64,000 nt of DNA from an uncultured Roseateles sp. (GTDB taxonomy: Bacteria > Pseudomonadota > Gammaproteobacteria > Burkholderiales > Burkholderiaceae_C). The stretch is from the NCBI RefSeq assembly GCF_963422335.1, contig NZ_OY729424.1:6014001-6078000 (forward strand), read 5' to 3'. The position numbers were made by a program, and so were the translations under genes. The notes under the pieces are model-generated. The model was not told where the DNA came from. It searched no databases and saw only the letters and a list, made by a program, of their open reading frames with translations. This document shows, piece after piece, positions 19,050-29,885 of the stretch. Each line of letters starts with the position of its first letter. The first letter of the stretch is position 1.

Positions 19050-21956
19050 TCACTGGCAGGCTTCGCAATCCGGGTTGTCGATCGAGCAGAACTTCACATC
19101 GGTCGCGGGCTCGCCGAGCATGGCTTCAGCGCCTGCATCAGCAGCAGCCACCGGCGCCGAGTACGAGCCCACTTCGGCCGTGCTGTTCGACACCGAGTTC
19201 ATCTGGCCGGCCTTGACCGTGCTCTTCTCGGCATGCGTCGCACCCATCGTGCGCAGGTAGTAGGTGGTCTTCAGGCCACGGGTCCAGGCGAGCTTGTAGG
19301 TCTCGTCCAGCTTCTTGCCCGAGGCACCTGCCATATAGATATTGAGCGACTGCGCCTGGTCAATCCATTTCTGGCGGCGCGCGGCGGCCTCGACCAGCCA
19401 CTGCGTCTCGACTTCGAAGGCCGTGGCGTACAACGACTTCAGCTCTTCCGGTGCGCGGTCGATGCGGCGCAGCGAACCGTCGAAGTGCTTCAGGTCCATG
19501 ACCATCACGTCGTCCCACAGGCCCAGACGCTTCAGATCGCGCACCAGGTATTCGTTGATGACGGTGAACTCGCCGGACAGATTCGACTTGACCGAGAGGT
19601 TGCCGAAGCAGGGCTCGATCGAGGCGTCCACGCCGATGATGTTGGAGATGGTTGCCGTCGGCGCGATCGCCACGCAGTTGCTGTTGCGCATGCCGTGCTG
19701 GCTGATGCGGGCACGCAGTGCGTCCCAGTCCATGCTGGTCGAGCGGTCCACTTCCACATAGCCGCCGCGGGCTTCGGCCAGCAGATCGATCGAGTCGATG
19801 GGCAGAATGCCGCGGTCCCACAGCGAGCCCTTGTAGGTCTCGTACTGGCCACGCTCTTCGGCCAGCTGGGTCGAGGCCCAGTAGGCGTAGTAGCAGACGG
19901 CTTCCATCGAGCGGTCGGCGAACTCGACGGCCGCTTGCGAGGCATAGGGCGTGCGCAGCGTGTACAGCGCGTCCTGGAAGCCCATGATGCCCAGACCCAC
20001 CGGACGGTGGCGCAGGTTCGAGTCACGCGCCTTCTTGACCGCGTAGTAGTTGATGTCGATCACGTTGTCGAGCATGCGCATCGCCGTGGCAATGGTCTTC
20101 TTCAGCTTGGCATGGTCGATCTGGCCGTCGGCCAGCAGGTGGCGCACCAGATTGACCGAGCCGAGGTTGCAGACGGCAATTTCGCTGTCGTTGGTGTTCA
20201 GCGTGATCTCGGTGCACAGATTGGACGAGTGCACGACGCCGACGTGCTGCTGCGGCGAGCGCACATTGCAGGCATCCTTGAACGTGATCCACGGATGGCC
20301 GGTCTCGAACAGCATCGACAGCATCTTGCGCCACAGGTCCTTGGCCGGCATGCGCTTGAACAGCTTGATCTCGCCGCGGTCGGCCTTGGCCTCGTAGGCG
20401 GTGTAGGCCGCTTCGAAGGGCTTGCCGAACAGATCGTGCAGGTCCGGGCAGGTCGACGGCGAGAACAGCGTCCAGTCTCCGCCCTCCATGACACGGCGCA
20501 TGAACAGATCGGGGATCCAGTTCGCGGTGTTCATGTCGTGCGTGCGGCGGCGGTCGTCGCCGGTGTTCTTGCGCAGCTCCAGGAACTCTTCGATGTCCAG
20601 GTGCCACGACTCCAGATAGGCGCAGACCGCGCCCTTGCGCTTGCCGCCCTGGTTCACGGCCACGGCCGTGTCGTTGACAACCTTCAGGAAGGGCACCACG
20701 CCCTGGCTCTTGCCATTCGTGCCCTTGATGTGGGAACCCAGCGCGCGCACCGGCGTCCAGTCATTGCCCAGACCGCCAGCAAACTTCGACAGCAGCGCGT
20801 TCTCTTTCAGCGCTTCGTAAATGCCCTCCAGGTCGTCGCCGACCGTGGTCAGGTAGCAGCTCGACAGCTGCGAGCGGCGCGTGCCGGAGTTGAACAGCGT
20901 GGGCGTGCTCGACATGAAGTCAAAGCTCGACAGCACTTCATAGAACTCGATCGCGCGGGCTTCGCGGTTTTCTTCGCGCAACGCCAGGCCCATGGCCACG
21001 CGCATGAAGAAGGCCTGGGGCATTTCGATGCGGGCGTCTTCGATGTGCAGGAAGTAGCGGTCGTACAGCGTCTGCAGACCCAGGTAGTCAAACTGCAGAT
21101 CGCGTTCGGCCTTCAGCGCGGCACCCAGCTTGGCCAGGTCGTACTCTTTGAGCAGCCGCTCGTCCAGCAGCTCGGCCTCCACGCCCTTGGCGATGTAGCC
21201 GGGGAAGTAGGTGGCATAGCGCTGTTGCATATCGCCCTGCAGCACTTCCTCGCCGAGGATTTCCTTGCGGATCGTGTGCAGCAGCAGTCGGGCGGTGGCC
21301 TGCGAATAGCCGGGGTCCTTCTCGATCAAGGTACGGGCGGCCAGGATGGCGGCCTTGTAGACCTCGTCCAGCGGCACACCGTCATACAGATTGCGCAGGG
21401 TCTCGGCCATGATGGGCTCGGCCGTCACGTCGGCGCCCAGGTTCTGGCAGGCGGCGGTGACCACGGTACGCAGGCGCGCCAGGTCCAGCGGCAGACGCTG
21501 GCCGCCATCGATCACATACAGGCCGGACGAATGATCGGGCGCCGGCGCGGCATGGCTGGCACGCTCTTGCGAACGACGCTCGCGGTACAGCACATAGGCC
21601 CGGGCCACTTCGTGGTGGCTGGCGCGCATCAGGCCCAGCTCCACCTGATCTTGCACATCTTCGATATGGAAGGTGCCGCCGCTGGGACGCGAGCGCATCA
21701 GCCCACGCACCACCGCTTCGGTCAAGGCATCGACCGTCTCGCGCACGCTGGCCGAGGCCGCGCCCTGCGTGCCATGCACGGCCAGAAACGCCTTCATCAA
21801 AGCCACCGCAATCTTGCTCGGCTCGAACGCCACCACGGCGCCGTTGCGACGCAGGATCTGGTAACCCTGGTAGGCCGACTGCAGGCTGCCGGCTTGGGGC
21901 GAGGCGGCTTGCAGCAGAGCGCTGGCTTCAGACGTGCTGGTGTGTGTGGATTGCAT
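19050..21956 (-). CDS. nrdA: Ribonucleoside-diphosphate reductase, alpha subunit (class Ia)
   Basis: Catalytic subunit reducing ribonucleoside diphosphates. The 968-residue protein has an N-terminal ATP-cone (RRNGAVVAFEPSKIA), what looks like a second cone-like region (residues about 150-240), then the ten-stranded barrel with NLCTEITLN, CNLGSVNLVRHLL, GLGIMGFQDALYTLR and EPCFGNLSVKSNLSG. The C-terminus carries the mobile Cys pair CEAC that re-reduces the active site. It is longer than E. coli NrdA, consistent with the extra N-terminal region. An AGAGGGA ribosome binding site precedes ATG 21956. Confidence 0.96.
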   Translation of the reverse strand: MQSTHTSTSEASALLQAASPQAGSLQSAYQGYQILRRNGAVVAFEPSKIAVALMKAFLAVHGTQGAASASVRETVDALTEAVVRGLMRSRPSGGTFHIEDVQDQVELGLMRASHHEVARAYVLYRERRSQERASHAAPAPDHSSGLYVIDGGQRLPLDLARLRTVVTAACQNLGADVTAEPIMAETLRNLYDGVPLDEVYKAAILAARTLIEKDPGYSQATARLLLHTIRKEILGEEVLQGDMQQRYATYFPGYIAKGVEAELLDERLLKEYDLAKLGAALKAERDLQFDYLGLQTLYDRYFLHIEDARIEMPQAFFMRVAMGLALREENREARAIEFYEVLSSFDFMSSTPTLFNSGTRRSQLSSCYLTTVGDDLEGIYEALKENALLSKFAGGLGNDWTPVRALGSHIKGTNGKSQGVVPFLKVVNDTAVAVNQGGKRKGAVCAYLESWHLDIEEFLELRKNTGDDRRRTHDMNTANWIPDLFMRRVMEGGDWTLFSPSTCPDLHDLFGKPFEAAYTAYEAKADRGEIKLFKRMPAKDLWRKMLSMLFETGHPWITFKDACNVRSPQQHVGVVHSSNLCTEITLNTNDSEIAVCNLGSVNLVRHLLADGQIDHAKLKKTIATAMRMLDNVIDINYYAVKKARDSNLRHRPVGLGIMGFQDALYTLRTPYASQAAVEFADRSMEAVCYYAYWASTQLAEERGQYETYKGSLWDRGILPIDSIDLLAEARGGYVEVDRSTSMDWDALRARISQHGMRNSNCVAIAPTATISNIIGVDASIEPCFGNLSVKSNLSGEFTVINEYLVRDLKRLGLWDDVMVMDLKHFDGSLRRIDRAPEELKSLYATAFEVETQWLVEAAARRQKWIDQAQSLNIYMAGASGKKLDETYKLAWTRGLKTTYYLRTMGATHAEKSTVKAGQMNSVSNSTAEVGSYSAPVAAADAGAEAMLGEPATDVKFCSIDNPDCEACQ

Positions 21957-22538
21957 GGATTCCCTCTTGTCTCGACGACGGTCAATCAGAAAAACTCTGA
22001 AACAAAAAACAGCGGCGCCACACCTGCCAGTCCTGCCGATCAGGCGCAGCGCGATTTCATTTAGCGACTTGGCTCCAACCGGTGGAGATCATTCCCGCCA
22101 GGGCCTGGCCTGGGGGCGGCACTCGAGTCGAGTGGTGGGTGGGTTGATCTCTGCTCCTGCCCACAGGATGGTGGCGATGGCTCGGCCCGGTGCATGAAAA
22201 AACCAGGACCGGGACCATCAGACACTACGGTGGAGGCAGGCATGTTGTTGATTTGCCAGGTGGTCAGTATAGCGTGAAAGAACACTATATCTGGGGGCGC
22301 CACCCCTTTCAAGCACTACCGCTAGCGTGCGCCCCTCATTGACCGATGGAACAACTCGCGCTAGGCGGAGGGCCTTTGGCAGCCCGCCGGTGGCCGGCAT
22401 CGCATGCCAGGTCTCACCAATTCGGCGTTTGCCAAACGCAGGCCGCGCCGGCATTGGCCTGGCGGCCATTTTCGTGCGCCAAGGCGCATGAATGCTGACA
22501 CGGCGCGAGGTCCGCCCGAGCCCCACCAAGCGGACTTG
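21957..22538. other. nrdA upstream region, no gene seen
   Basis: This 582-base gap separates ampD from nrdA. Apart from the NrdR-like pair at 22260-22297 it contains a short perfect dyad GCGTTTG-C-CAAACGC (about 22426-22440) behind ampD. Open frames here are short, Pro- and Arg-rich and look like chance frames. The roughly 300 bases between the boxes and nrdA could be an untranslated leader. Confidence 0.5.
22260..22297. promoter_or_regulatory. Tandem NrdR-box-like sites upstream of nrdA
   Basis: Two half-matches to the NrdR box (acaCwATATaTwGtgt) stand 22 bases apart: GTATAGCGT matching the right half at 22267-22275, and ACACTATATCT matching the left half at 22282-22292. NrdR boxes upstream of ribonucleotide reductase genes normally occur in such phased pairs. 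They lie about 300 bases ahead of the nrdA ATG, implying a long leader or a distal promoter. Confidence 0.5.
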
Positions 22539-23127
22539 TCAGCCCTCTGCGCCGCCCGACAAGACCAGGCCCTCGGGGAAACACCGAGCGGGCCAGCCCA
22601 GCCCTTGCGCGAGCTGCGCCCAGTCGAAGCCCGCCCCCGGGTCGTACTTGCGCCCCGGTGCCACATGCTCGTGGCCAACAACATGGGCAATCGGATAGGC
22701 CTCAGCCAGATCGCGCAGCAGCTGCACCAGGGTCTGGTACTGCGGCGCCTCGAAGCTGAGGCCTTCCAGGCCCTCGAGCTCGATGCCGATCGAGAAGTCA
22801 TTGCAATTGCTGCGGCCGCCGAATTGCGAAGCCCCGGCATGCCAGGCCCGCTGCTCGCAGGACACAAATTGAAGCAACTCGCCGTCGCGCCGGATCAGAA
22901 AATGCGAGGACACCTGCAGCCCGCGTATGCCCTGGTAATAAGGATGGGCGCCCCAGTCCAGCTGGTTGGTGAACAGCCGCGTGATCGCATCGCCGCCGTA
23001 CTCGCCCGGTGGCAGGCTGATCGAGTGGATCAGAGCCAAGGTGGTTGGCAGGTCGGCGGGCCGCTCATTGCAGTTCGGTGACGGCAGCTTGCCGGCCCGC
23101 GCATACCAGCCCTCGAGGAACAGTGAC

Positions 23128-23144
<17 letters not shown>
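22539..23144 (-). CDS. ampD: 1,6-anhydro-N-acetylmuramyl-L-alanine amidase
   Basis: Cytosolic zinc amidase that removes the peptide from anhydromuropeptides in cell-wall recycling. Zinc and catalytic residues are visible: LALIHSISLP (first His), SSHFLIRRDG, RAWHAG, SIGIELEG and VGHEHVAPGRKYDPGAGFDW with His and Asp ligands. I start at ATG 23144 (MVTATESLF), giving 201 residues, close to the family length. Its 5' end overlaps the 3' end of pilR by 17 bases. Confidence 0.94.
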
Positions 23145-24680
<1,536 letters not shown>

Positions 24681-24684
<4 letters not shown>

Positions 24685-26651
24685 GGGTGGCCTGCTGTGC
24701 TGGAGGGGGTGACGGTGCCGCCGATCAGCGGCGCCTGACGTCTCAGGGTGACGACGAACTGATTGCCCTGCACCTGGCTTTGCCTGCGGCTGATGTATTC
24801 GATATTGCCGCCGTGGCGCTCGCACAGTTCGCGGCAAATATACAGCCCCAAGCCGGTGCCGCGGCTGCGCGTCGAAAAGAAGGGTTCGAACAGATGGCGC
24901 TCGACATCGGGCGGAATCAGGTCGCCCTCGCTGAACACCCCCAACTCGGCCAGCCGGTCCGAGCGCAGGCCCAGGCTCACCAGCAGAGCTCCAGCGCGCT
25001 TGGGCGCATGGCGGTAGGCGTTGTCCAGCAGGTTGACGACGACACGGCGCAGGTGGTCGGGCTCGAAGCTGATCATCAAGGCATGGGGCGGCAGCTGCAG
25101 CTGCAGCAGCCCCTCGTCGCCGAGGCTGACTTCGTTGGTGCGCGCCCATTCCTGGCAGATCTCCAGCAGCAGCGCCTGCGCATCGATGATGCTGGCCTCG
25201 CTCGCATCGCTGCCGGCGCCCGGTGCCAGCGCCATCACGTCATCGACGATGCGCTTCAGGCGCAATGCATTGCTGGCGACTATGGCTGTCAGATGCTGCT
25301 GCGTCGGCTCCAGGCAGTCCTCGGACAGCAGGGCATTGGCCTGGTCGATGGCGGCCAGCGGATTGCGGATCTCGTGGGCGATGCCGGCCGAGACGCGGCC
25401 CATCGCGGCCAGCTTCTCCTGGCGGCTGCGCGCCTGTACGGTGCGCAGGTCTTCGAGAAAGAGCACGCACAACTCCTCGCTGGCACGCGAGCCCTGGCGC
25501 CGCGTGAAGCGCACGCGCACGCGCAGCGAGCGGCTGTTGCCAGGCTCGAACTGCAGACTCAGGTCGGCGCCCTCCTCCGGCCATTCGCCCTGTGCAAATG
25601 CACTCTCCACGCCAGCCACCAGCGGCGCCCAGACCGGCATGCCGCGCAGCTGGAACGGCGCAGCCCGCACCATGCCATGGGCGCTGAGCAGGCTGCGCGC
25701 GGCCGGGTTGGCAGCGCGCACGCGGCCGCGCCGGTCCACCACCAGCACGCCCTCCTGCATCTCGTCTATCACCAGCCGGTTCAGCTGGGCCTGCTGGCGC
25801 GCCAGCTCCAGGCTGCCGCGGGCGCTGCGCTCCTCGCGGGCCAGCCGGCTGGCCAGTTCGGCCGCCAGCAGGGTGACGATGAACAAGCCGCTGCCGGCCA
25901 GGCCCGACTGCGTCATGCGCAACGCCGGGTCCAGGCCGCGCAGCACGCTGAGCCAGGCCGTGCCCAGCAGCATCAGGGTCACGCCGGCGGCGGTGGCCAG
26001 GGCCATCAGCCGCGGCGTCAGCAGGCCCGACATCAGCACCGGCAACACCAGCAGCGCGACGAAGTTCAGGCTGCTGCTGCCGTCCAGCGCATGCAGCATC
26101 GAAAACACCAGCAGATCCACACCGATGCTGCCCAGCCATTGCGGACTGGCCAGGCGGGCCAGGGCCTTGGGACTGGTGGGCTGCTGGAAGCGCGGCAGCA
26201 GCCACAACACCAGGGTCTGCACCCCATAGCCGCCACACAGCACCATCACCCAGACGTCGGGCCGGGAGCCCAGCAGGGCCAGGCCGATCTGCGTGGCCAG
26301 CAACGCCACCCCCAAGGCGGCACGCGCGGCCAGGAACACCCGGTAGATGCGCTGAAAGCTCGAGCCCCCCTGTGAGGCCGCACGCAGCGCGCCGGCCGGA
26401 GGTTCGGCTTCGCCGGATTCGCCGCTGGCGTCGGACTCCAGCTCGTGCGCCAGGCGGGCCTCGGCCTCCAGATCCGGCTCGCCCTGACCATCCGCGGTGG
26501 CGGCCGGCCCGAACCAGGAGCTTTGCGCCTGGCCTCGAGCCGACGGCCCGCGGCGGTCCACACGCCGTCTGTCGCCCTGGCGGCGGTCGCTCGCGCGCCG
26601 GTTGCTGGAGGGCGCGGGCTCGGTGTCTGCCTCGAGGTCAGACAGCCTCAT
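24681..26651 (-). CDS. pilS: Two-component sensor histidine kinase, PilS-like
   Basis: Membrane kinase partner of the adjacent PilR. The 656 residues comprise a polar N-terminus (about 110 residues, with RRASDRRQGDRRRVDRR), six hydrophobic segments, a PAS-like domain (MQEGVLVVDRRGRVRAANPAA), the phosphoacceptor GIAHEIRNPLAAI, and a catalytic domain with NLLDNAYRHA (N box) and RGTGLGLYICRELCERHGG (G2 box). I start at ATG 26651 (MRLSDLEAD), overlapping the upstream small gene; the N-terminal basic extension is longer than in Pseudomonas PilS. Confidence 0.92.
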
Positions 26652-26887
26652 TGCACCCCGCCCTGCCGGGTCTCGTAGGCATTGCGGTGCTCGGCACTGC
26701 AGAAGTGGCCGCCGCGCCCCGGCAGCGCCTCGGCCACCGGCAGGTGCAAGCCGCATTCGGCACAGCTGACCATGGTCAGCGCCTGCCTCGGCTCATCGCT
26801 GCGGCGCGCTGGCGGCGGTGTACGCCGCTTGAAGCCCAGCAACAGCGCCACCACACCGATCACCAGCAACAGAATCAGATATTTCAT
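26648..26887 (-). CDS. PP0621-type small membrane protein with a zinc-binding-like motif
   Basis: A 79-residue protein with one N-terminal membrane helix (YLILLLVIGVVALLLGF) and a C-terminal Cys/His cluster (MVSCAECGLHLPVAEA ... GHFCSAEHRNAYE), which could bind zinc. Proteins of this kind lie next to pilS in many betaproteobacteria and pseudomonads. Role unknown. Overlaps the pilS start by four bases. Confidence 0.85.
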   Translation of the reverse strand: MKYLILLLVIGVVALLLGFKRRTPPPARRSDEPRQALTMVSCAECGLHLPVAEALPGRGGHFCSAEHRNAYETRQGGVQ

Positions 26888-26895
26888 CGCAGCGC

Positions 26896-27744
26896 TTAAT
26901 TAAGAGGCCGCTGCAGCAGCACTTCCAGGACGAAACGGGAGCCCACATAGGCCAGCAGCAGCAGGCCCGCTCCGAGATACAACCAGCGCGTGGCGCGCCG
27001 GCCGCGCCAGCCAAACACCTGGCGCCCAGCCAGCAGGCTGGACAGCACCAGCCAGCCCAGCACGGACAGCAGATTCTTGTGGTCCCAGCGCCAGTGCGGA
27101 GTGAACCACCAACCCAGCGCAATCGCCAGCGACAGCATGCACACGCCTGCCGCCACGAACTGGAAGGTCAGCCGCTCCAGGCGCAGCAGCGGCAAGCCCA
27201 TGGCACCGGCGGCCGGTGCCTTCTTCTTCAGGCGCATCTGCCGCTCAGCCATGTTGAGCAGCGCTGCGTGCAGCACCGCCACGCCGAACAGGCCGTAGGA
27301 GGCCAGGCCCAGCACCCAGTGCAGCGGCGCCCAGGGCGAACCCGCCAGCGGCCGGCTCTCGCCGGGGAAGATGCAGGCCAGCACCACCAGCACCAGACCC
27401 AGCGCCGACAGCACACGCCTGACGCCGGGCAAGGGCAGCAAGCGGCTCTCGACCATATAGACGCCGAGCACCAGCCACAACGTCATGGACAGCGCCGGCG
27501 CGAAGCCGAAGCGCGCACCAGGCGTGGCCAGGCCGACGCCGGCAATATCGATCAGCAATGCCGCTGCATGGGCCAGCCAGGCCAGCAGCAAAGCATGACG
27601 CAAGAGGGCTGGCTGAGGCGCCGTGGCATGCGCCTTCAGCGCCGTCACGGCATAGCCCAAAGCCGCCACCCCGCTGAAGCCCAACAGACTCCAAAGCGCC
27701 AGGCCAGACTGTGTAGAGGTCGCGAACGATAGAATCATCCGCAC
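26896..27744 (-). CDS. CcsA/CcmC-like cytochrome c assembly family membrane protein (YpjD type)
   Basis: Integral membrane protein of 282 residues with about eight hydrophobic segments. The tryptophan-containing segments around SPWAPLHWVLGLASYGLFG and ALGWWFTPHWRWDHKNLLSVLGW match the conserved loop of the CcsA/YpjD family, which includes heme-handling proteins of cytochrome c maturation. YpjD-like members have no firm function. Divergent from ffh, 45 bases away. Confidence 0.85.
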   Translation of the reverse strand: MRMILSFATSTQSGLALWSLLGFSGVAALGYAVTALKAHATAPQPALLRHALLLAWLAHAAALLIDIAGVGLATPGARFGFAPALSMTLWLVLGVYMVESRLLPLPGVRRVLSALGLVLVVLACIFPGESRPLAGSPWAPLHWVLGLASYGLFGVAVLHAALLNMAERQMRLKKKAPAAGAMGLPLLRLERLTFQFVAAGVCMLSLAIALGWWFTPHWRWDHKNLLSVLGWLVLSSLLAGRQVFGWRGRRATRWLYLGAGLLLLAYVGSRFVLEVLLQRPLN

Positions 27745-27789
27745 AGTGTACTTTTGCGCACCCGCTTTTCAGCTGGCTGCGCCCGCCCC

Positions 27790-29148
27790 ATGGCCTCCAC
27801 CTTGACAGACCGCCTGAGTCGCCTCGTTAAAACGATGCGCGGCCAGGCCCGCATTACCGAAGACAACGTCCAGGACATGCTGCGCGAGGTGCGCATGGCC
27901 TTGCTCGAAGCCGACGTGGCCCTGCCCGTGGTGCGAGACTTCATCGCCCGGGTCAAGGAGAAGGCGCTGGGCACCGAGGTGGTCGGTTCCCTCTCGCCCG
28001 GCCAGGCCCTGGTGGGCGTGGTGCACAAGGAGCTGGTGGCGACGATGGGCGCCGGCATCAGCGACATCAACCTCGCCGCGCAACCCCCGGCGGTGATCCT
28101 GATGGCCGGCCTGCAGGGCGCGGGCAAGACCACGACCACGGCCAAGATCGCCAAGCACCTGATCGAGAAGCGCAAGAAGAAGGTGCTGACCGTCTCGGCC
28201 GACGTCTACCGCCCGGCCGCCATCGAACAGCTGAAGACCGTGACCAAGCAGGCGGGGGCCGAGTGGTTCCCGTCCGACCCGGGCCAGAAGCCGCGCGACA
28301 TCGCGCTGGCCGCACTCGATTACGCCAAGAAGCACTACTTCGACGTGCTGATGGTCGACACCGCCGGCCGCCTGGCGATCGACGAAGCGCTGATGGCCGA
28401 GATCCGCGAGCTGCATGCGGTGCTCAATCCGGTCGAGACCTTGTTCGTCGTTGATGCGATGCAGGGCCAGGACGCGATCAACACCGCCAAGGCCTTCAAG
28501 GAGGCGCTGCCCTTGACCGGCGTGGTGCTGACCAAGCTGGACGGCGACTCGCGCGGTGGCGCCGCGCTGTCGGTGCGCCAGGTCACCGGTGCGCCGATCA
28601 AGTTTGCCGGCGTGTCAGAGAAGATCGACGGCCTCGAGGTGTTCGATGCCGAACGCCATGCCGGCCGTGTGCTGGGCATGGGCGACATCCTGGCCCTGGT
28701 CGAACAGGTGCAGGCCGGCGTGGACGTCGAGTCGGCGCAGAAGCTGGCCGACAAGCTGCGCAGCGGCAGCGGTTTCGATCTGAATGACTTCCTGTCGCAG
28801 ATCAGCCAGATGAAGAAGATGGGCGGCCTGGCCGGCCTGATGGACAAGCTGCCTTCGCAAATGACCGCCAAGGCCGGCGCCGCCGACATGGACCGCGCCG
28901 AGCGCGACGTGCGCCGCATGGAAGGCATCATCAACAGCATGACGCCGCTGGAGCGCCGCAAGCCCGAGCTGCTGAAAGCCAGCCGCAAGCGCCGCATCGC
29001 CACCGGTGCCGGCGTGCATGTGCAGGAGGTCAACCGCATGCTCAATCAATTCGAGCAGATGCAGGGCATGATGAAGAAGATGAAGGGCGGCGGCCTGATG
29101 AAGATGATGAAGCGCATGGGTGGCATGAAGGGCATGGGAGGCATGTGA
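27790..29148 (+). CDS. ffh: Signal recognition particle GTPase
   Basis: Binds signal sequences and 4.5S RNA and targets ribosomes to FtsY. I start at ATG 27790 (MASTLTDRLSRLVKTM), 452 residues. The N domain is followed by the G domain with GLQGAGKTTTTAKIAKHL, SADVYRPAAIEQL, VDTAGRLAIDEALM, LTKLDGDSRGGAAL and GVSEKIDGLEVF. The C-terminal M domain is methionine-rich (MKKMGGLAGLMDKLP and the MKKMKGGGLMKMM end). Upstream in-frame codons to 27754 lack family similarity. Confidence 0.97.
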   Translation: MASTLTDRLSRLVKTMRGQARITEDNVQDMLREVRMALLEADVALPVVRDFIARVKEKALGTEVVGSLSPGQALVGVVHKELVATMGAGISDINLAAQPPAVILMAGLQGAGKTTTTAKIAKHLIEKRKKKVLTVSADVYRPAAIEQLKTVTKQAGAEWFPSDPGQKPRDIALAALDYAKKHYFDVLMVDTAGRLAIDEALMAEIRELHAVLNPVETLFVVDAMQGQDAINTAKAFKEALPLTGVVLTKLDGDSRGGAALSVRQVTGAPIKFAGVSEKIDGLEVFDAERHAGRVLGMGDILALVEQVQAGVDVESAQKLADKLRSGSGFDLNDFLSQISQMKKMGGLAGLMDKLPSQMTAKAGAADMDRAERDVRRMEGIINSMTPLERRKPELLKASRKRRIATGAGVHVQEVNRMLNQFEQMQGMMKKMKGGGLMKMMKRMGGMKGMGGM

Positions 29149-29882
29149 TGACCCTGGGCCTGGCCATTGCCTGGGGCACCGCGCTGCTGTTGGCGGCGGC
29201 CCTGCTCTGGCTGCGGCACAAGTCCAGCCGAGAGCGCAAGCAGGTCAGCGCCCGGCCCGATCCGCTGGACACCGTCGAAGCCTGGCACCCCAAGCCGATG
29301 CGTGTGCTGATGAGCAGCGAGCGCAAGGCCATGGCGCTGCTGCGCGAGGCCTGCCCCGATCACCTGATACTGGCCCAGGTGCCGCTGTCGCGCTTTCTGC
29401 GCGTGCCCACCGACCATGCCTATGGCGACTGGCTGCAGCGCGTCGGCCACCACTGCGTGGACCTGCTGCTGTGCACCCAGACCACCGAGGTGCTGGCCGT
29501 GATCGAGCTGCAGCAGGAAGACACGCCGGCCAGCCGCCAGCAGCGCCTGGAGCGGGTGCGCCGCGTGCTCGAGGGCGCCGGCATTGCCATGTTCACCTTG
29601 CCGGCCAAGCGCCTGCCGTCAGCCCAGGTGCTGCGCACGATGCTGCTGGGTGATCGCCCCCCCGGACCGGCCGGCAGGCCCGAGTCGAATGGTGCCAAGC
29701 TCAGCAACAACGCCATGGCCGGCCTGGCCATGAGCCTGCGCGAGGCCCAGCGTGAATCGGTGCCCGCAGCCGAAGACAATTCCGACCAGTACGAACCCAC
29801 ACCATCGACCTGGTTCGACGAGATGGAAACCACGCCGCTGCCGACGCTCGATCAGGCGACCGAGCCGCACCGGCTGAGCTGA
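29148..29882 (+). CDS. DUF2726-type membrane-anchored protein
   Basis: A 244-residue protein with an N-terminal membrane helix (about residues 2-22) followed by a domain with MSSERKAMALLREA, QVPLSRFLRVP and VLAVIELQQEDTP, matching DUF2726, which resembles topoisomerase/nuclease-associated domains of unknown function. The C-terminal 80 residues are low-complexity. ATG 29148 overlaps the ffh stop (TGATG); a GTG three bases earlier is an alternative. Confidence 0.8.
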   Translation: MTLGLAIAWGTALLLAAALLWLRHKSSRERKQVSARPDPLDTVEAWHPKPMRVLMSSERKAMALLREACPDHLILAQVPLSRFLRVPTDHAYGDWLQRVGHHCVDLLLCTQTTEVLAVIELQQEDTPASRQQRLERVRRVLEGAGIAMFTLPAKRLPSAQVLRTMLLGDRPPGPAGRPESNGAKLSNNAMAGLAMSLREAQRESVPAAEDNSDQYEPTPSTWFDEMETTPLPTLDQATEPHRLS

Positions 29883-29885
29883 AGC

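Noticed and set aside
19233..22064. A 943-codon open frame on the plus strand opposite nrdA
   Set aside because: Its codons mirror nrdA wobble bias in a GC-rich genome; composition is His/Arg/Gln-rich without domains, and nrdA is certain on the other strand.
22061..22312. 83-codon minus-strand frame upstream of nrdA
   Set aside because: Pro-rich, no ribosome binding site, and contains the NrdR-like boxes; more likely leader DNA.
21957..22330. Possible cobalamin riboswitch ahead of nrdA
   Set aside because: No B12 box or conserved core was found; nrdA/nrdB are class Ia and do not need cobalamin control.
24687..26375. Long plus-strand frame opposite pilS
   Set aside because: Shadow of a high-GC gene; no ribosome binding site and no recognisable motif.
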